Part shown: piece by piece, positions 1 through 9,343 of the stretch
Position numbering within the stretch: the stretch's first letter is position 1
How the letters are laid out: every line of letters begins with the position of its first letter
Source of the DNA: Nocardioides sp. Root240
Lineage (GTDB): Bacteria > Actinomycetota > Actinomycetes > Propionibacteriales > Nocardioidaceae
DNA length: 64,000 bases
Reading direction: 5' to 3'
NCBI RefSeq assembly: GCF_001428825.1
Contig: NZ_LMIT01000010.1
Location: 625,803 to 689,802 of the forward strand
The notes under the pieces: model-generated
Told to the model about the DNA's origin: nothing
Seen by the model: the letters and a program-made list of their open reading frames with translations, nothing else
Database searches by the model: none
Program-made: the position numbers and the translations under genes

Positions 1-2
1 CG

Positions 3-1505
3 GAGCTGCACGCCGGCGACCCGGCGGCCGTGATCACGCTGGAACGGGCGGGCCAGGGCGTGTCCGACCCCGTCCTGCGGGCGCAGTGCGGGCTGGCCCT
101 CGCGGCGGCCTACCACGTGGCCGGCTTCTACGACCGCACCGTGCCCCTCCTCGCGGACGCCCTCGAGGGCCTCGGCCCCGAGCACGGGGACCTGCGCCTG
201 GTGACCGAGGCGATGCTGGTGGCCGCCGCGCTCACGGTCCCGGCTGCGGTGGCCGACGCGCGTGCCCGGCTCGCCGCCCACGGCCACCTCGCCGGCGACA
301 CCCCCGGCGAACGGCTGCTCCTCATCCAGCAGGCGTCGGTGTCGAACGCTTCCAGCGCACCCATCGCCGAGGCCGGCGAGCTGGCCCGCCGCGCGATCGG
401 CGACGGCCTGACACCCGAGCAGACGGCGAGCCCGTTCGACTGGACGATCGCCCGGACCCACCTCGCCTGCTCCGGCGCGTACGCGGCCACGGCCGACCTC
501 TGCGCCCGCGGGCTCGAGCACGCCGCCCGTGAGGGCTCCGTGCCGCTGTACGCCGCCGCGTCGGTCACCCGCGGCTGGGCGCACCTGTGGGCCGGACGCG
601 TCGACGACAGCCTCACCGACTTCGACGAGGCACTGCTGCAGGCCGATGTCGTCCCCGGCGGCCAGGTGCTGCGGCTGCTCGCGGCGGCCGGACGGGCGGA
701 GGGACTGCTCGCCCAGGGCCTGCAGGCCGAGGCGGAGGCGGCCGTCGACGACGTCCCGGACGCGGTGGCGAAGGACCCCTCCAACGCGACCGGCATCCAC
801 CTGCTCCGGGCCCGCGGCCTGGTCCGGGCCGCGGCCGGCCGCCACGACGAGGCACTGGCCTCGTTCGAGGCCTGCGCCGAGCGACTGGCAGCGCTCGACA
901 TGGACTCCCCCACGTGGTGCGACTGGCGCGCGCCGACCGCCGAGAGTCTCTGGGCCCTGGGCCGGGTCGACGAGGCGTGGGCAGTGGCCCGGGACGGTCT
1001 CGAGGTGGCCGAGCGGAAGGCGGCCGCGGGCGTGCTCGGTCACGCGCTGCGGACGATCGGCGAGATCGCGGGCGCGGGGGGCCTCGACGACCTGCGCCGC
1101 TCCGTCGCCGTCCTCGAGGCCTCGGAGGCGCGCCTGCAGGAGGCACGGTCCCGGGTCGCACTCGGCTCGGCACTACGTCGTACCGGACAGCGGGCGGAGG
1201 GACGCGAGCAGCTGCGGATCGGCCGGGAGCTCGCGCACCGGCTCGGGGCGCACGCCCTCACCGAGCGCGCGAGCGCCGAGCTCGCCCTCGCCGGCGGCCG
1301 GGTCGCGCGGATCGACGTGACCGGGGTGGCAGCGCTCACATCGGCCGAGCGACGGGTCTGCGAGCTCGCGGCCGGCGGCCTGCGGAACCGCGACATCGCG
1401 CAACGGCTGTTCGTCACGACGAAGACCGTCGAGGTTCACCTGTCCCGCGCGTACCGCAAGCTGGGCGTCGGCCGGGACGAGCTGGCCACCGCGCTCGGCT
1501 CGTAG
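3..1505 (+). CDS. LuxR-family regulator, 3' part (5' end outside window)
   Basis: The reading frame is open to the window edge, so the true start lies upstream; the GTG at 30 is only an internal candidate. The visible part is an alpha-helical, TPR-like region rich in Ala, Leu and Glu. It ends in a LuxR/GerE helix-turn-helix over the last 60 residues, with LTSAERRVCELAAGG, then NRDIAQRLFVTTKTVEVHLSRAY and KLGV. This is the layout of the large ATP-binding LuxR (LAL/MalT-like) regulators, whose N-terminal ATPase would be outside the window. It would bind DNA in response to an unknown signal. The downstream PadR gene begins 9 nt after the stop, and the TAG stop is itself part of that gene's probable -10 element. 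Confidence 0.85.
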   Translation, partial: ELHAGDPAAVITLERAGQGVSDPVLRAQCGLALAAAYHVAGFYDRTVPLLADALEGLGPEHGDLRLVTEAMLVAAALTVPAAVADARARLAAHGHLAGDTPGERLLLIQQASVSNASSAPIAEAGELARRAIGDGLTPEQTASPFDWTIARTHLACSGAYAATADLCARGLEHAAREGSVPLYAAASVTRGWAHLWAGRVDDSLTDFDEALLQADVVPGGQVLRLLAAAGRAEGLLAQGLQAEAEAAVDDVPDAVAKDPSNATGIHLLRARGLVRAAAGRHDEALASFEACAERLAALDMDSPTWCDWRAPTAESLWALGRVDEAWAVARDGLEVAERKAAAGVLGHALRTIGEIAGAGGLDDLRRSVAVLEASEARLQEARSRVALGSALRRTGQRAEGREQLRIGRELAHRLGAHALTERASAELALAGGRVARIDVTGVAALTSAERRVCELAAGGLRNRDIAQRLFVTTKTVEVHLSRAYRKLGVGRDELATALGS

Positions 1506-1514
1506 GATCCGGCC

Positions 1515-2144
1515 ATGGCCGCCCACGACACCCGCATGCTGCTGCTGGGTGCCGTCGCGCTCTTCGAGCCGGTCAACGGCTACCAGATCCGCCGCGAGCT
1601 GCTGTCGTGGAGCGTCGACGACTGGGCCAACCTGCAGCCGGGCTCGATCTACAACGGCCTCGCCACCCTGACCCGGCAGGGCCGGCTGGTCCGCCACGAC
1701 CTCGAGGACGGCGGCCGCGAGGTCGCGGTCTACGAGCTGACCGAGTCCGGCCGGGCCGAGCTCGAGCGCCTGGTGACCGCGGGGCTCGAGGACGTCGGGG
1801 TGGTCGACCGGAAGGGCTTCAGCGCCGCCTTCGGCCTGCTGCCGCTGGTGCCCCACGAGCACGCCCTCCGTTCCCTGGTACGACGACGCGTGGCCCTCGA
1901 GCAGCTCGTCGCCCGCCTCGCCGACCCCGGCGGCCCCGCGGAGGCGCCGCCGCACGCGCTGCGGGGCGTCGTCCTCTGGCTGGACCTGGCCGTGGCCGAG
2001 CTGGCCTGGCTGCGCGAGACGATCGAGCTGATGAAGTCCGGCAGCCTCCGCCTCGACAGCAGCACGTGGGTCCCGCCCGCCGACGACCCCGGCTGGCAGA
2101 TGAACGCCGACCGCGAGCGCTACCGGACGCTGCTCGGTCGCTGA
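1515..2144 (+). CDS. PadR-family transcriptional regulator
   Basis: A 209-residue protein with an N-terminal winged helix: LLLGAVALFEPVNGYQI, then LQPGSIYNGLATLTRQGRLVR, then a wing ending in YELTESGRAEL. It has a C-terminal helical dimerisation domain (PadR/Vir-like). PadR proteins repress neighbouring genes, often multidrug transporters. The ABC exporter genes start 131 nt downstream, and the promoter between carries a repeated TTCAANNTTGA motif, so regulation of that exporter is the natural inference. TAGGAT at 1503-1508 lies 6 nt before the ATG, and no Shine-Dalgarno sequence is seen, which suggests a leaderless transcript. Confidence 0.88.
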   Translation: MAAHDTRMLLLGAVALFEPVNGYQIRRELLSWSVDDWANLQPGSIYNGLATLTRQGRLVRHDLEDGGREVAVYELTESGRAELERLVTAGLEDVGVVDRKGFSAAFGLLPLVPHEHALRSLVRRRVALEQLVARLADPGGPAEAPPHALRGVVLWLDLAVAELAWLRETIELMKSGSLRLDSSTWVPPADDPGWQMNADRERYRTLLGR

Positions 2145-2211
2145 CCCGCGCCCACCGGACCGATGAATGTCGGCGGCCGGTGCTGTCGTACTCCGCGGGG
2201 CCGAGATGCGT

Positions 2212-2259
2212 TTGACAACGCCGTGTTCAAGTTTGAATACTGGCGCTGTTCAACCTTGA
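2212..2259 (+). promoter_or_regulatory. promoter with twin operator-like motif of the ABC exporter
   Basis: TTGACA at 2212-2217 is a perfect -35 hexamer, followed after 18 bp by AATACT (2236-2241) as a weak -10. Two copies of a small inverted motif TTCAANNTTGA lie at 2226-2236 and 2249-2259, 23 bp apart, covering the spacer, the -10 and the start of the transcript. Their spacing of about two helical turns fits cooperative repressor binding. The PadR protein encoded just upstream is the obvious candidate binder; that is inference. Confidence 0.55.
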
Positions 2260-2275
2260 CCACAGGGAGACCGAC

Positions 2276-3313
2276 ATGATCCGAGCACGAGGACTCGTGC
2301 AGACCTTCCACACCGGGCAGGGCAAGCAGAAGCGCGAGGTGCCCGCGGTCCGTGGCGTCGACCTCGACGTCGCGGAGGGCGAGGTGGTCGGCTTCCTCGG
2401 GCCCAACGGCGCGGGCAAGACGACCACGCTGCGCATGCTGACCACCCTGCTCAGGCCGACGGCGGGCACTGCCACGGTCGCAGGCTTCGACGTCGCGACC
2501 CAGCCCGTCGACGTACGACGCAGCATCGGCTACTGCTCCCAGGTCGGCTCGACCTTCTCCGGCGCCTACGCCGGTGACGAGGTCGTCGACCACGGGATGC
2601 TCTACGGGATGTCGAAGAAGGCCGCCGTCGCCAAGGGACACGAGCTGTTCGACAAGCTCCAGCTCGACGGACTCTGGAAGCGGATGCCGAAGAACATGTC
2701 GGGCGGGCAGAAGCGCCGCCTCGACATCGCGATGGCACTGATCCACTCACCGTCACTGGTGTTCCTCGACGAGCCGACGACCGGCCTCGACCCACAGGCG
2801 CGGATCAACCTGTGGCAGCACATCGCGGACCTGCGGTCCAAGGAGGGTGCGACGGTCTTCCTGACCACGCACTACCTCGACGAGGCCGACGCGCTCGCCG
2901 ACCGGATCGTGATCATCGACCAGGGCACGATCGTGGCCAGCGACACCGCCGACAACCTCAAGGCCGCCGTCGCCGGCGACCTGGTCGACCTCGAGGTGAC
3001 CACCGACGAGCAGGTCGCGGTCGCCCGCGACAAGCTCGCCTCGATCAGCCAGGACGTCGAGGTCGACGGCCACCACGTCCGCGGCCGGGTGGCCCGTGCC
3101 GGCAAGGCCGTGCCCGGCCTGCTCCGCGACCTGGACGGCTCCGGCGTCGCGCTCGAGTCGATCGAGGTCGTCCGGCCCACGCTCGACGACGTCTTCCTCA
3201 CCCTCACCGGCCGGTCCCTGCGCGACGCGGAGGCGGCGGCCGAGGCCGCTGCCGCCCCCGCCGACATCGCCGACACCGCCGACACCGCGCGCACGACGAC
3301 CGAAGGAGCCTGA
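2276..3313 (+). CDS. ABC transporter ATP-binding protein, DrrA type
   Basis: A 345-residue ATPase of the daunorubicin-resistance (DrrA) family. It shows Walker A GPNGAGKTT (residues 42-50), signature SGGQKRRLDIA, Walker B LVFLDEPTTGLD and the H-loop TTHYLDEA. The C-terminal extension of about 100 residues (LDDVFLTLTGRSLRDAE) is the DrrA-type tail. It energises export of a hydrophobic compound or drug with the permease that follows 2 nt after its stop. The last 30 residues are a low-complexity Ala/Asp/Thr tail. A Shine-Dalgarno (AGGGAGA) precedes the ATG, unlike many neighbours that appear leaderless. The substrate is unknown. Confidence 0.93.
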   Translation: MIRARGLVQTFHTGQGKQKREVPAVRGVDLDVAEGEVVGFLGPNGAGKTTTLRMLTTLLRPTAGTATVAGFDVATQPVDVRRSIGYCSQVGSTFSGAYAGDEVVDHGMLYGMSKKAAVAKGHELFDKLQLDGLWKRMPKNMSGGQKRRLDIAMALIHSPSLVFLDEPTTGLDPQARINLWQHIADLRSKEGATVFLTTHYLDEADALADRIVIIDQGTIVASDTADNLKAAVAGDLVDLEVTTDEQVAVARDKLASISQDVEVDGHHVRGRVARAGKAVPGLLRDLDGSGVALESIEVVRPTLDDVFLTLTGRSLRDAEAAAEAAAAPADIADTADTARTTTEGA

Positions 3314-3315
3314 CC

Positions 3316-4068
3316 GTGACCACGTTCCTCCGCGAGTCGTGGATCGTCTTCAACCGCCAGCTGCGGATGAACCTGCGCAACCCCGCGTGGGTGATCATCG
3401 GGATGCTGCAGCCGGTCCTCTACCTGCTGCTGTTCGGGCCGCTGCTCAAGCCGGTCATCGCCCAGCTCGGGGGCAACCAGTACACGTGGTTCGTCCCCGG
3501 CATGCTGGTGCAGCTCGGCATCTTCGGCGCCTTCTTCGCCGGCTTCTCGCTGATCGGCGAGTGGCGCGAGGGCGTCATCGAGGCGGAGCGGGTCACCCCG
3601 GCCCACCGCTCGGCGCTGCTGTTCGGCCGGCTCTACCGCGACCTGCTGCAGCTGTTCGTGCAGGCGGTCATCCTCGTCGTGCTCGGCCTGGTGCTCGGCA
3701 TGGACGCCTCGATCGGCGGCATCGTGGTCGGTGTCGCGCTCACCCTGCTTCTCGGCGGCGCCTGCGCCGCGGCGTCCAACGCGCTCGCCCTCACGGTCAA
3801 GAGCGAGGACGTGATGGCGCCGGTCATCAACGTCGTGATGATGCCGGTCCTGCTGCTCAGCGGCATCCTGCTCCCGATGAGCTTCGGCGCGGGCTGGCTC
3901 GAGCGGCTGAGCGACTTCATGCCGATCAAGCACGTCGTCGACGCGGTCCGCGGGGCGTTCTTCGGCGACTTCGACGGCTCCATGCTGTGGGGCGTCGGTT
4001 GGACGTTCGTGCTGTTCGGGCTCGCGGTCTGGTGGGGGACGGCGGTCTTCCGCAAGGAGAACGCCTGA
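3316..4068 (+). CDS. ABC transporter permease, DrrB/ABC-2 type
   Basis: A 250-residue ABC-2 membrane protein starting at GTG 3316, with GAAGGAG 8 nt upstream and overlapping the end of the ATPase gene. About six hydrophobic segments can be seen. The central stretch with EWREGVIEAERVTPAHRSALLFGR and the later LLLSGILLPM are typical of DrrB/ABC-2 permeases. With the preceding ATPase it forms a complete exporter. The longer open frame extending upstream through the ATPase gene is a shadow. About 270 bp with no recognisable gene follow before the histidine kinase. Confidence 0.92.
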   Translation: MTTFLRESWIVFNRQLRMNLRNPAWVIIGMLQPVLYLLLFGPLLKPVIAQLGGNQYTWFVPGMLVQLGIFGAFFAGFSLIGEWREGVIEAERVTPAHRSALLFGRLYRDLLQLFVQAVILVVLGLVLGMDASIGGIVVGVALTLLLGGACAAASNALALTVKSEDVMAPVINVVMMPVLLLSGILLPMSFGAGWLERLSDFMPIKHVVDAVRGAFFGDFDGSMLWGVGWTFVLFGLAVWWGTAVFRKENA

Positions 4069-4335
4069 CACGCGGGCCGAGGAGAGGAGAGGGGCGCCGG
4101 GCCCGAGGCCACCGGGTGAGACCCCCCAGACCGGTCCCCGGTCAGTCGTCCACGTTCTCCGGCGGCGATCGGCGGGCGCGGCGCACCTCTCGCAACGGAC
4201 CACTTCCCCCACGGTGCGGTCCGTGCCCCATTGTCGTGACCTGACCGGCTGCGTGGAACCAGTGAAATCGAGGACCTTCCGCCTGGTGTGACCGAACTCC
4301 CGCGCCGCCGGGCATTTGCCTCTAGATTCGCTGGA

Positions 4336-6501
4336 ATGGGGCCACGGAGACCGGTCGCGCGCTCGTTCGGCGCCTCCGTCGAACGAGGCCTGCACCTGTC
4401 CATCGGCATGGTGATCCTCACCAAGACGCTGGTGTTCGCGGCCCAGTTCGGCAGCTGGGACCGGTCCGACCCGGTCGAGCTGCTGCTCGCGGGACTCGTC
4501 ATCGGGTGTGTGGGTACGGCGGCGGTGCGCTGCCTCGCGAGCGTGCCGACCGGCTTCGACGTCTTCCTGTGCACGGTCGCGCTGGTCGGTGGATCGCTCA
4601 TGCCACGCGACCACGTGCCGCTGTCGGGTGCCGCTGACTCGCCGATCATCCACCTGGTCGAGCCGATGCTCATGGTGATCGCCGTACGGCGGCACCGCGC
4701 CGTCGTACCGATGCTGCTGCTGGCCGGGCTCTTCGTCGGGCTGCGCTGGGCGACGGGTGACACCGAGGGCCTGCGGTACGGCGCCCAGGAGGTGGTGCTG
4801 ATCTGCGGCACCGCGTTCGCGGCGCTCTACCTGGTCACCCAGATGCGGCGGGCGTCGGCGCGGGCCGAGGAGGTCATCGCGACCAACCGCGAGGTGCACC
4901 GCGCCCACCTGTCGGTCGCGGAGCTGGACACCGCCGCCTTCCTGCACGACGACCTGGTCCCCACCCTGCTGGCCGTCGGCAGCATGCCGGGCTCGCCCGA
5001 CACCCGCAGCGCGGCCGCCTCGGCGCTGGCCCGGCTGACCGGGCCCTCCCACGGCGAGGACGTGTCGGACGTGGTGGCCGCCCTGCGCGCCGCGGCCGGC
5101 CGGGAGATGCTCGACGTCGAGGTCGTGGTCAAGGGCCCTCGCACGCACCTGCCCGAGGCGGTCCGCGAGGCGATGGTCGGTGCCGCCACCGAGGCGCTGC
5201 GGAACGTGGCCCGGCACAGCGGCCAGCGCCACGCCACCCTCACCGTCGTGCGACGCCCGACCGGCCTGCGCATCCGGATCGAGGACCCCGGCACCGGCTT
5301 CTCCGGCAAGCCCGGGGTCGGCATGCGGGTCGCGATCATCGGCCGGGTCGAGTCGATCGGCGGCACCGCGCGCGTCGACGGCATTGCCAGCGGCACCGTG
5401 GTCGAGCTGGTGTGGCGGGCGCGGATCGTGTCCCGCCTGCTGGGCCTCGCCCCCGAGCACGACCGCCTGATCCGCGCCGCGGTGATCGACCCGGGCCGGG
5501 TGGCCCGGCACGCGTGCGCGGTGCTGGCCGCCGGCTACCTCGCGACGGCCGCGCTGCTGACGCTCGACATCCCTCCGCAGCCGTGGCTCTACGCCGGGGC
5601 CGCGCTCATCGTGGCGATGGTGCTGGTGCTGACCGTGGCGATGTCCCGGGGACCGGTGCACCCGGTGGTGCTGCTGGTCGTCGCCGTCGTACCGCCCGGG
5701 GTGTTGGCGCTCACACTGCCGTCGGTGTCCGCCGAGGGGATGGGAGGTGCGGAGTCCTGGATCATCGAGTTCAGCACGCTGCCGGCGCTCGCGCTGGCCT
5801 GGGTGGTCTCGGTCCGGATGGTGCTGCTCCTCCTGCTGCCGAACGCCGTCGTGATCACGTTGGTGGCGCTCGACGTCGGAGCGCCGGCCGCCGACCTGCC
5901 GCACATCCTGTTCGTGCAGCCGCTCAACGCGATGTTCGTCGCGGTCATCGTCTCGGTCTGCCGCCGTGCGGGACGCGTGCTCACCGAGCCGGCCGCCCCC
6001 GAGGTCACCGCGCGGGCGGCGGCGGTGCTGTCCGCGCTCGGGCCGACCCTGCGCCCCGTGGTCGTCGCGCTGCGCGCGGTGGGCGCCCCGGACGCGCCGA
6101 CCGAGCCGTCACCGACCCGGCTGGCCCAGGCCGTCCGCGACTGCCTCTACCTGCCGGGGCCCGGCCACGAGGCGCTGCGCACCGAGCTCGACATGCTGCG
6201 GCGAGCCGGTGTTCGCGTTCACACCATCCTCGCCGAGTCGCCACCGGCGACCCGGACCCTCGCGGCCGCGCTGGGGGCGGTGCGCGGCACCGGCATCCAG
6301 GAGGTGACGATCTCCGGGACCTCCGAGGAGGTCACGATCGTGGCCGTCCCGGGGCCGGCGCCGGAGGTCGCCGAACGACTGCCGCGCCTGCTGCCGGTGG
6401 CGTGGCAGGTGACGGCCGAGCCCGAGGCGAGCGTGCTCTCCGGCCCGCCCGACCTCGCCACCCTCATTCGTCGAGGTGGCCGTCAGCCCGTGCGCGGCTG
6501 A
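4336..6501 (+). CDS. sensor histidine kinase, NarL-partner type, with extra C-terminal membrane module
   Basis: 721 residues from ATG 4336. TAGATT at 4323-4328 lies 7 nt before that ATG, so I prefer it to the GTG at 4288. Layout: about five N-terminal membrane segments; a dimerisation/phosphoacceptor-like helix (AAFLHDDLVPTLLAVGS); a HATPase domain with N-box EALRNVARHS and G-box DPGTGFSG; then a second set of about five membrane segments and a soluble C-terminal domain of roughly 170 residues. The second membrane block after the kinase domain is unusual for this family. The gene converges on a NarL-type response regulator and overlaps it by 38 bp, so the two are a likely pair. The signal is unknown. 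Confidence 0.8.
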   Translation: MGPRRPVARSFGASVERGLHLSIGMVILTKTLVFAAQFGSWDRSDPVELLLAGLVIGCVGTAAVRCLASVPTGFDVFLCTVALVGGSLMPRDHVPLSGAADSPIIHLVEPMLMVIAVRRHRAVVPMLLLAGLFVGLRWATGDTEGLRYGAQEVVLICGTAFAALYLVTQMRRASARAEEVIATNREVHRAHLSVAELDTAAFLHDDLVPTLLAVGSMPGSPDTRSAAASALARLTGPSHGEDVSDVVAALRAAAGREMLDVEVVVKGPRTHLPEAVREAMVGAATEALRNVARHSGQRHATLTVVRRPTGLRIRIEDPGTGFSGKPGVGMRVAIIGRVESIGGTARVDGIASGTVVELVWRARIVSRLLGLAPEHDRLIRAAVIDPGRVARHACAVLAAGYLATAALLTLDIPPQPWLYAGAALIVAMVLVLTVAMSRGPVHPVVLLVVAVVPPGVLALTLPSVSAEGMGGAESWIIEFSTLPALALAWVVSVRMVLLLLLPNAVVITLVALDVGAPAADLPHILFVQPLNAMFVAVIVSVCRRAGRVLTEPAAPEVTARAAAVLSALGPTLRPVVVALRAVGAPDAPTEPSPTRLAQAVRDCLYLPGPGHEALRTELDMLRRAGVRVHTILAESPPATRTLAAALGAVRGTGIQEVTISGTSEEVTIVAVPGPAPEVAERLPRLLPVAWQVTAEPEASVLSGPPDLATLIRRGGRQPVRG

Positions 6502-7102
6502 TGAGCCCGTGCACGTTGCCGATGTCGACGCCGCCCTCGCGGTAGGCCTTGGCCGCGCGCGACAGGTGCTCGCGGACGGTGACCTCGCTGATGCCGAGCT
6601 GGCGGGCGACGAGCCGGTACGGCAGCCCGGTGCTCACCGCCTGGAGGATCTCGATCTGCCGCTCCGACAGCCGGGTCGACAACGACGCGTCGGTGAGCAG
6701 CGCGGCGGCCACCTGGCCCGAGCACGCGAGCTCGCCGGCCAGTGCCTCGCGGATCGACCGGGCGATCTGCTCGACGGGGTCGACCTTCAGCACGAGTCCC
6801 GCGGCGCCGGCGGCGATCGCCCGTCGTACCGGGACGGGCTTCTCCTCCGCCGTGAACAGCAGCACGACCATGCCCTTGTCGACCAGCTTGGCGACGGACT
6901 CCTCGGCCGCCGCCTGGCCCGGCATGTGCAGGTCGAGCAGGACGACGTCGAGCCCGTCGGGTGCCGCGGCGATCAGCGCGTCGGCCGAGTCCGCGATCGC
7001 GACGAGCTGCAGGTCGGGGGCGAACTGGGTCAGCGCCGCGCCCACACCGGAGAGCACCACCGGATGGTCATCGATGGCGCCGACCCTGATCACTGTCCCC
7101 AC
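6464..7102 (-). CDS. NarL/FixJ-type response regulator
   Basis: 212 residues if the GTG at 7102 is used; the GTG at 7093 is also possible. Receiver domain: acidic pair D11/D12, phosphoacceptor D57 in LLDLHMPG, and a Lys in LVLKVDP. A LuxR-type helix-turn-helix follows: LSERQIEILQAVSTGLPYRLVARQLG, then EVTVREHLSRAAKAY. The GerE helix is somewhat diverged. Its 3' end overlaps the convergent kinase gene by 38 bp. A much longer open frame that runs into the MMPL gene in antisense is not coding. Confidence 0.88.
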   Translation of the reverse strand: MGTVIRVGAIDDHPVVLSGVGAALTQFAPDLQLVAIADSADALIAAAPDGLDVVLLDLHMPGQAAAEESVAKLVDKGMVVLLFTAEEKPVPVRRAIAAGAAGLVLKVDPVEQIARSIREALAGELACSGQVAAALLTDASLSTRLSERQIEILQAVSTGLPYRLVARQLGISEVTVREHLSRAAKAYREGGVDIGNVHGLISRARADGHLDE

Positions 7103-7164
7103 GAGAGCAGTATGTCCACCTGACAAGGGTCGTTCGGGTGGAATCGAGAGATTGCGACCCCTTC

Positions 7165-9321
7165 TCAGACTCCGGCGGGAACCCTGTCGACGGGGGCGGG
7201 GTCCTCGTCGGCCCCCTCCCGGAAGCCGTAGCGCTCCCACCAGCGGGCCAGCGGAGCGGGCGCCCACCAGTTCCAGCGCCCCAGCAGCTTCATCGTCGCG
7301 GGCACCAGGAGGGCCCGTACGACGGTCGCGTCGACCAGGATCGCGACCAGCATGCCGAGGCCGAGCATCTTCATGAACACCACGCCGCTGAGGCTGAAGG
7401 CGCCGATGACGACACCCAGCAGGAGGGCGGCGCTGGTGATGATCCGGCCGGTCTTCTGGACACCGGTCTGGACGGCGAGGTCGTTGTCGCCGGTGGCGTC
7501 CCACTGCTCGCGGACCCGGGAGAGCAGGAAGACCTCGTAGTCCATCGACAGGCCGAACAGCACCGCCAGCATCACGATCGGGTTGGTCAGGTCGAGGAAG
7601 CCCTGCGGGGTGAAGCCGAGCAGGTCGGCCAGGTGGCCGTCGCTGAAGATCCACGTCACCACGCCGAAGGAGGCGGTGATCGAGAAGGCGTTCATCAGCA
7701 CCGCCTTCAGCGGCAGCACCACCGAGCCGAAGGCCAGGAACAGCAGCACCAGCATCACGCCGACCACGATCAGGCCCATCAGCGGCAGGTGGTCGCCGAC
7801 GGACTCGGCGAGGTCGACGGTGTCCGCGGTCAGGCCTCCGACGAGCGCCTCCGCCCCGTCGGGGGCGTCGACGGCGCGCAGGTCGCGGACGACCTGCTGC
7901 GACGCGGACGACTGGCTGTTGCCCTCCCACGCCGCGCGCAGCAGCGTGGTGTCGCCCTCGGAGGCCACCGGACGGACGTCGACGACGCCGTCGACACCCT
8001 CCAGCGACCGGGTGTACGACGCCAGCGCGGTCTCGTCCGCGCCCTTCACCAGCACGTTGGCCGTCGACCGCTCGCCACCGAACTCGGTGTTGAGGCGCTC
8101 GGAGGCCTGGTGCGACGGGGTGTCGTCGGGCAGGACGCGGTAGTCGACGCTGCCCCACTTCACGCCGAGGAAGGGCGAGGCGACGACGAGCAGCAGGGCG
8201 ACCACGCCGAGCGCGACCATGACCGGGCGGCGCATCACCGCGCGGGCCAGCCGGGCCCACGCGCCGTGGTCGCTCTCGACCCCGCCGGCGCGCTGCAGGA
8301 ACGGGATCCGGAGCGAGTCGATGCGCTTGCCGAGCAGCGCCAGCGTGGCGGGCAGGACCGTCAGAGCGGCGACCATCGCGATCAGCACGGCCGCGATGCC
8401 GCCGTACCCGATGGACTTGAGGAAGGTCTGCGGGAACACCAGCAGGGAGCTCATCGCCGCCGCGACCGTCAGCGCGGAGAAGGCCACCGTGCGGCCGGCC
8501 GTCGCCATCGTGCGGACCAGTGCCTGGCGGGTGTCGTCGGGCGTGCGCGCGATCTCCTCACGGAAGCGGGAGACCACGAAGAGGGCGTAGTCGATCGCGA
8601 GGCCCAGCCCGAGCAGGGTGATGATGTTGGGGGCGAAGATCGAGACGTTGACCAGCTCGTTGAGGCCGGCGATCGTCGCGCGGGCGCCGACCACGGCGAC
8701 CAGGCCGACCAGCAGCGGCATGAGCGCGGCGACCACGCTGCGGAAGATGACCAGCGAGAGCAGCAGCACGATCGGCATCGAGACGAGCTCGGCGCGCAGG
8801 AGGTCGGCCTTGGTCTCCTCGTTGACGTCGACGTAGACGGCGTAGGGACCGGCGAGGTCGACGTCGAGCGAGCTCTCCTCGACGACCGGCTCCATCCGCT
8901 CGAAGGCGTCGGCGAAGTCGTCCTGGGTCTCGCCCTCGAAGGAGACGTAGACCGCCGTCGCGTGGCCGTCCTTGCTCAGCATCGAGGGGTCCTGGACGTC
9001 GTACCAGGTCTGCGCGGACTGGATGGTGCCGTCCGGCACGTCGGCCATCGCGCGCTCGACCTCGGCCCGGAAGCCCGGGTCGGTCACCTTGGCATCCTTG
9101 CTCGAGAAGATCACGATCGCGTCGACGGAGCGGTTGCCGAAGGTGGCGCGCTCGTCCGCGAGCTCCCGTGCCGACTGGCTGCTGGGGTCGTCGAAGCCGC
9201 CCGCGTCCAGCTTGTCCTCCAGGCCGATGCCCGCGATCGCCGCCGCGGCGGTCAGGCCGAGACCGACCAGCAGGACGACGACGGCCCGTCGTACGACCAG
9301 GGCGCCCCATCGCTCGATCAT
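7165..9321 (-). CDS. MMPL/RND-family transporter
   Basis: 718 residues from ATG 9321, chosen because GGAGGA sits just upstream; a start 54 nt further upstream lacks such a site. It has two MMPL repeats, each with a large extracytoplasmic loop and a bundle of membrane helices. The first bundle contains LGLGLAIDYALFVVSRFREE and the second LFGLSMDYEVFLLSRVREQW; the Asp-Tyr pairs are the conserved proton-relay residues of the family. Members export lipids, drugs or siderophores. It is divergent from a TetR gene across a palindromic operator region and is therefore probably its target. The substrate cannot be read from sequence. Confidence 0.93.
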   Translation of the reverse strand: MIERWGALVVRRAVVVLLVGLGLTAAAAIAGIGLEDKLDAGGFDDPSSQSARELADERATFGNRSVDAIVIFSSKDAKVTDPGFRAEVERAMADVPDGTIQSAQTWYDVQDPSMLSKDGHATAVYVSFEGETQDDFADAFERMEPVVEESSLDVDLAGPYAVYVDVNEETKADLLRAELVSMPIVLLLSLVIFRSVVAALMPLLVGLVAVVGARATIAGLNELVNVSIFAPNIITLLGLGLAIDYALFVVSRFREEIARTPDDTRQALVRTMATAGRTVAFSALTVAAAMSSLLVFPQTFLKSIGYGGIAAVLIAMVAALTVLPATLALLGKRIDSLRIPFLQRAGGVESDHGAWARLARAVMRRPVMVALGVVALLLVVASPFLGVKWGSVDYRVLPDDTPSHQASERLNTEFGGERSTANVLVKGADETALASYTRSLEGVDGVVDVRPVASEGDTTLLRAAWEGNSQSSASQQVVRDLRAVDAPDGAEALVGGLTADTVDLAESVGDHLPLMGLIVVGVMLVLLFLAFGSVVLPLKAVLMNAFSITASFGVVTWIFSDGHLADLLGFTPQGFLDLTNPIVMLAVLFGLSMDYEVFLLSRVREQWDATGDNDLAVQTGVQKTGRIITSAALLLGVVIGAFSLSGVVFMKMLGLGMLVAILVDATVVRALLVPATMKLLGRWNWWAPAPLARWWERYGFREGADEDPAPVDRVPAGV

Positions 9322-9343
9322 GGCGGTTCCTCCAGCAGTCAGT

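Noticed and set aside
2872..5904. 1010-codon open frame on the minus strand
   Set aside because: It runs antisense through the ABC permease and histidine kinase genes, is His/Arg/Gln-rich with no domain, and is an artefact of high third-position GC.
6464..8260. 598-codon version of the response regulator
   Set aside because: The extra N-terminal 386 codons lie in the MMPL gene in another frame; the receiver domain starts at 7102.
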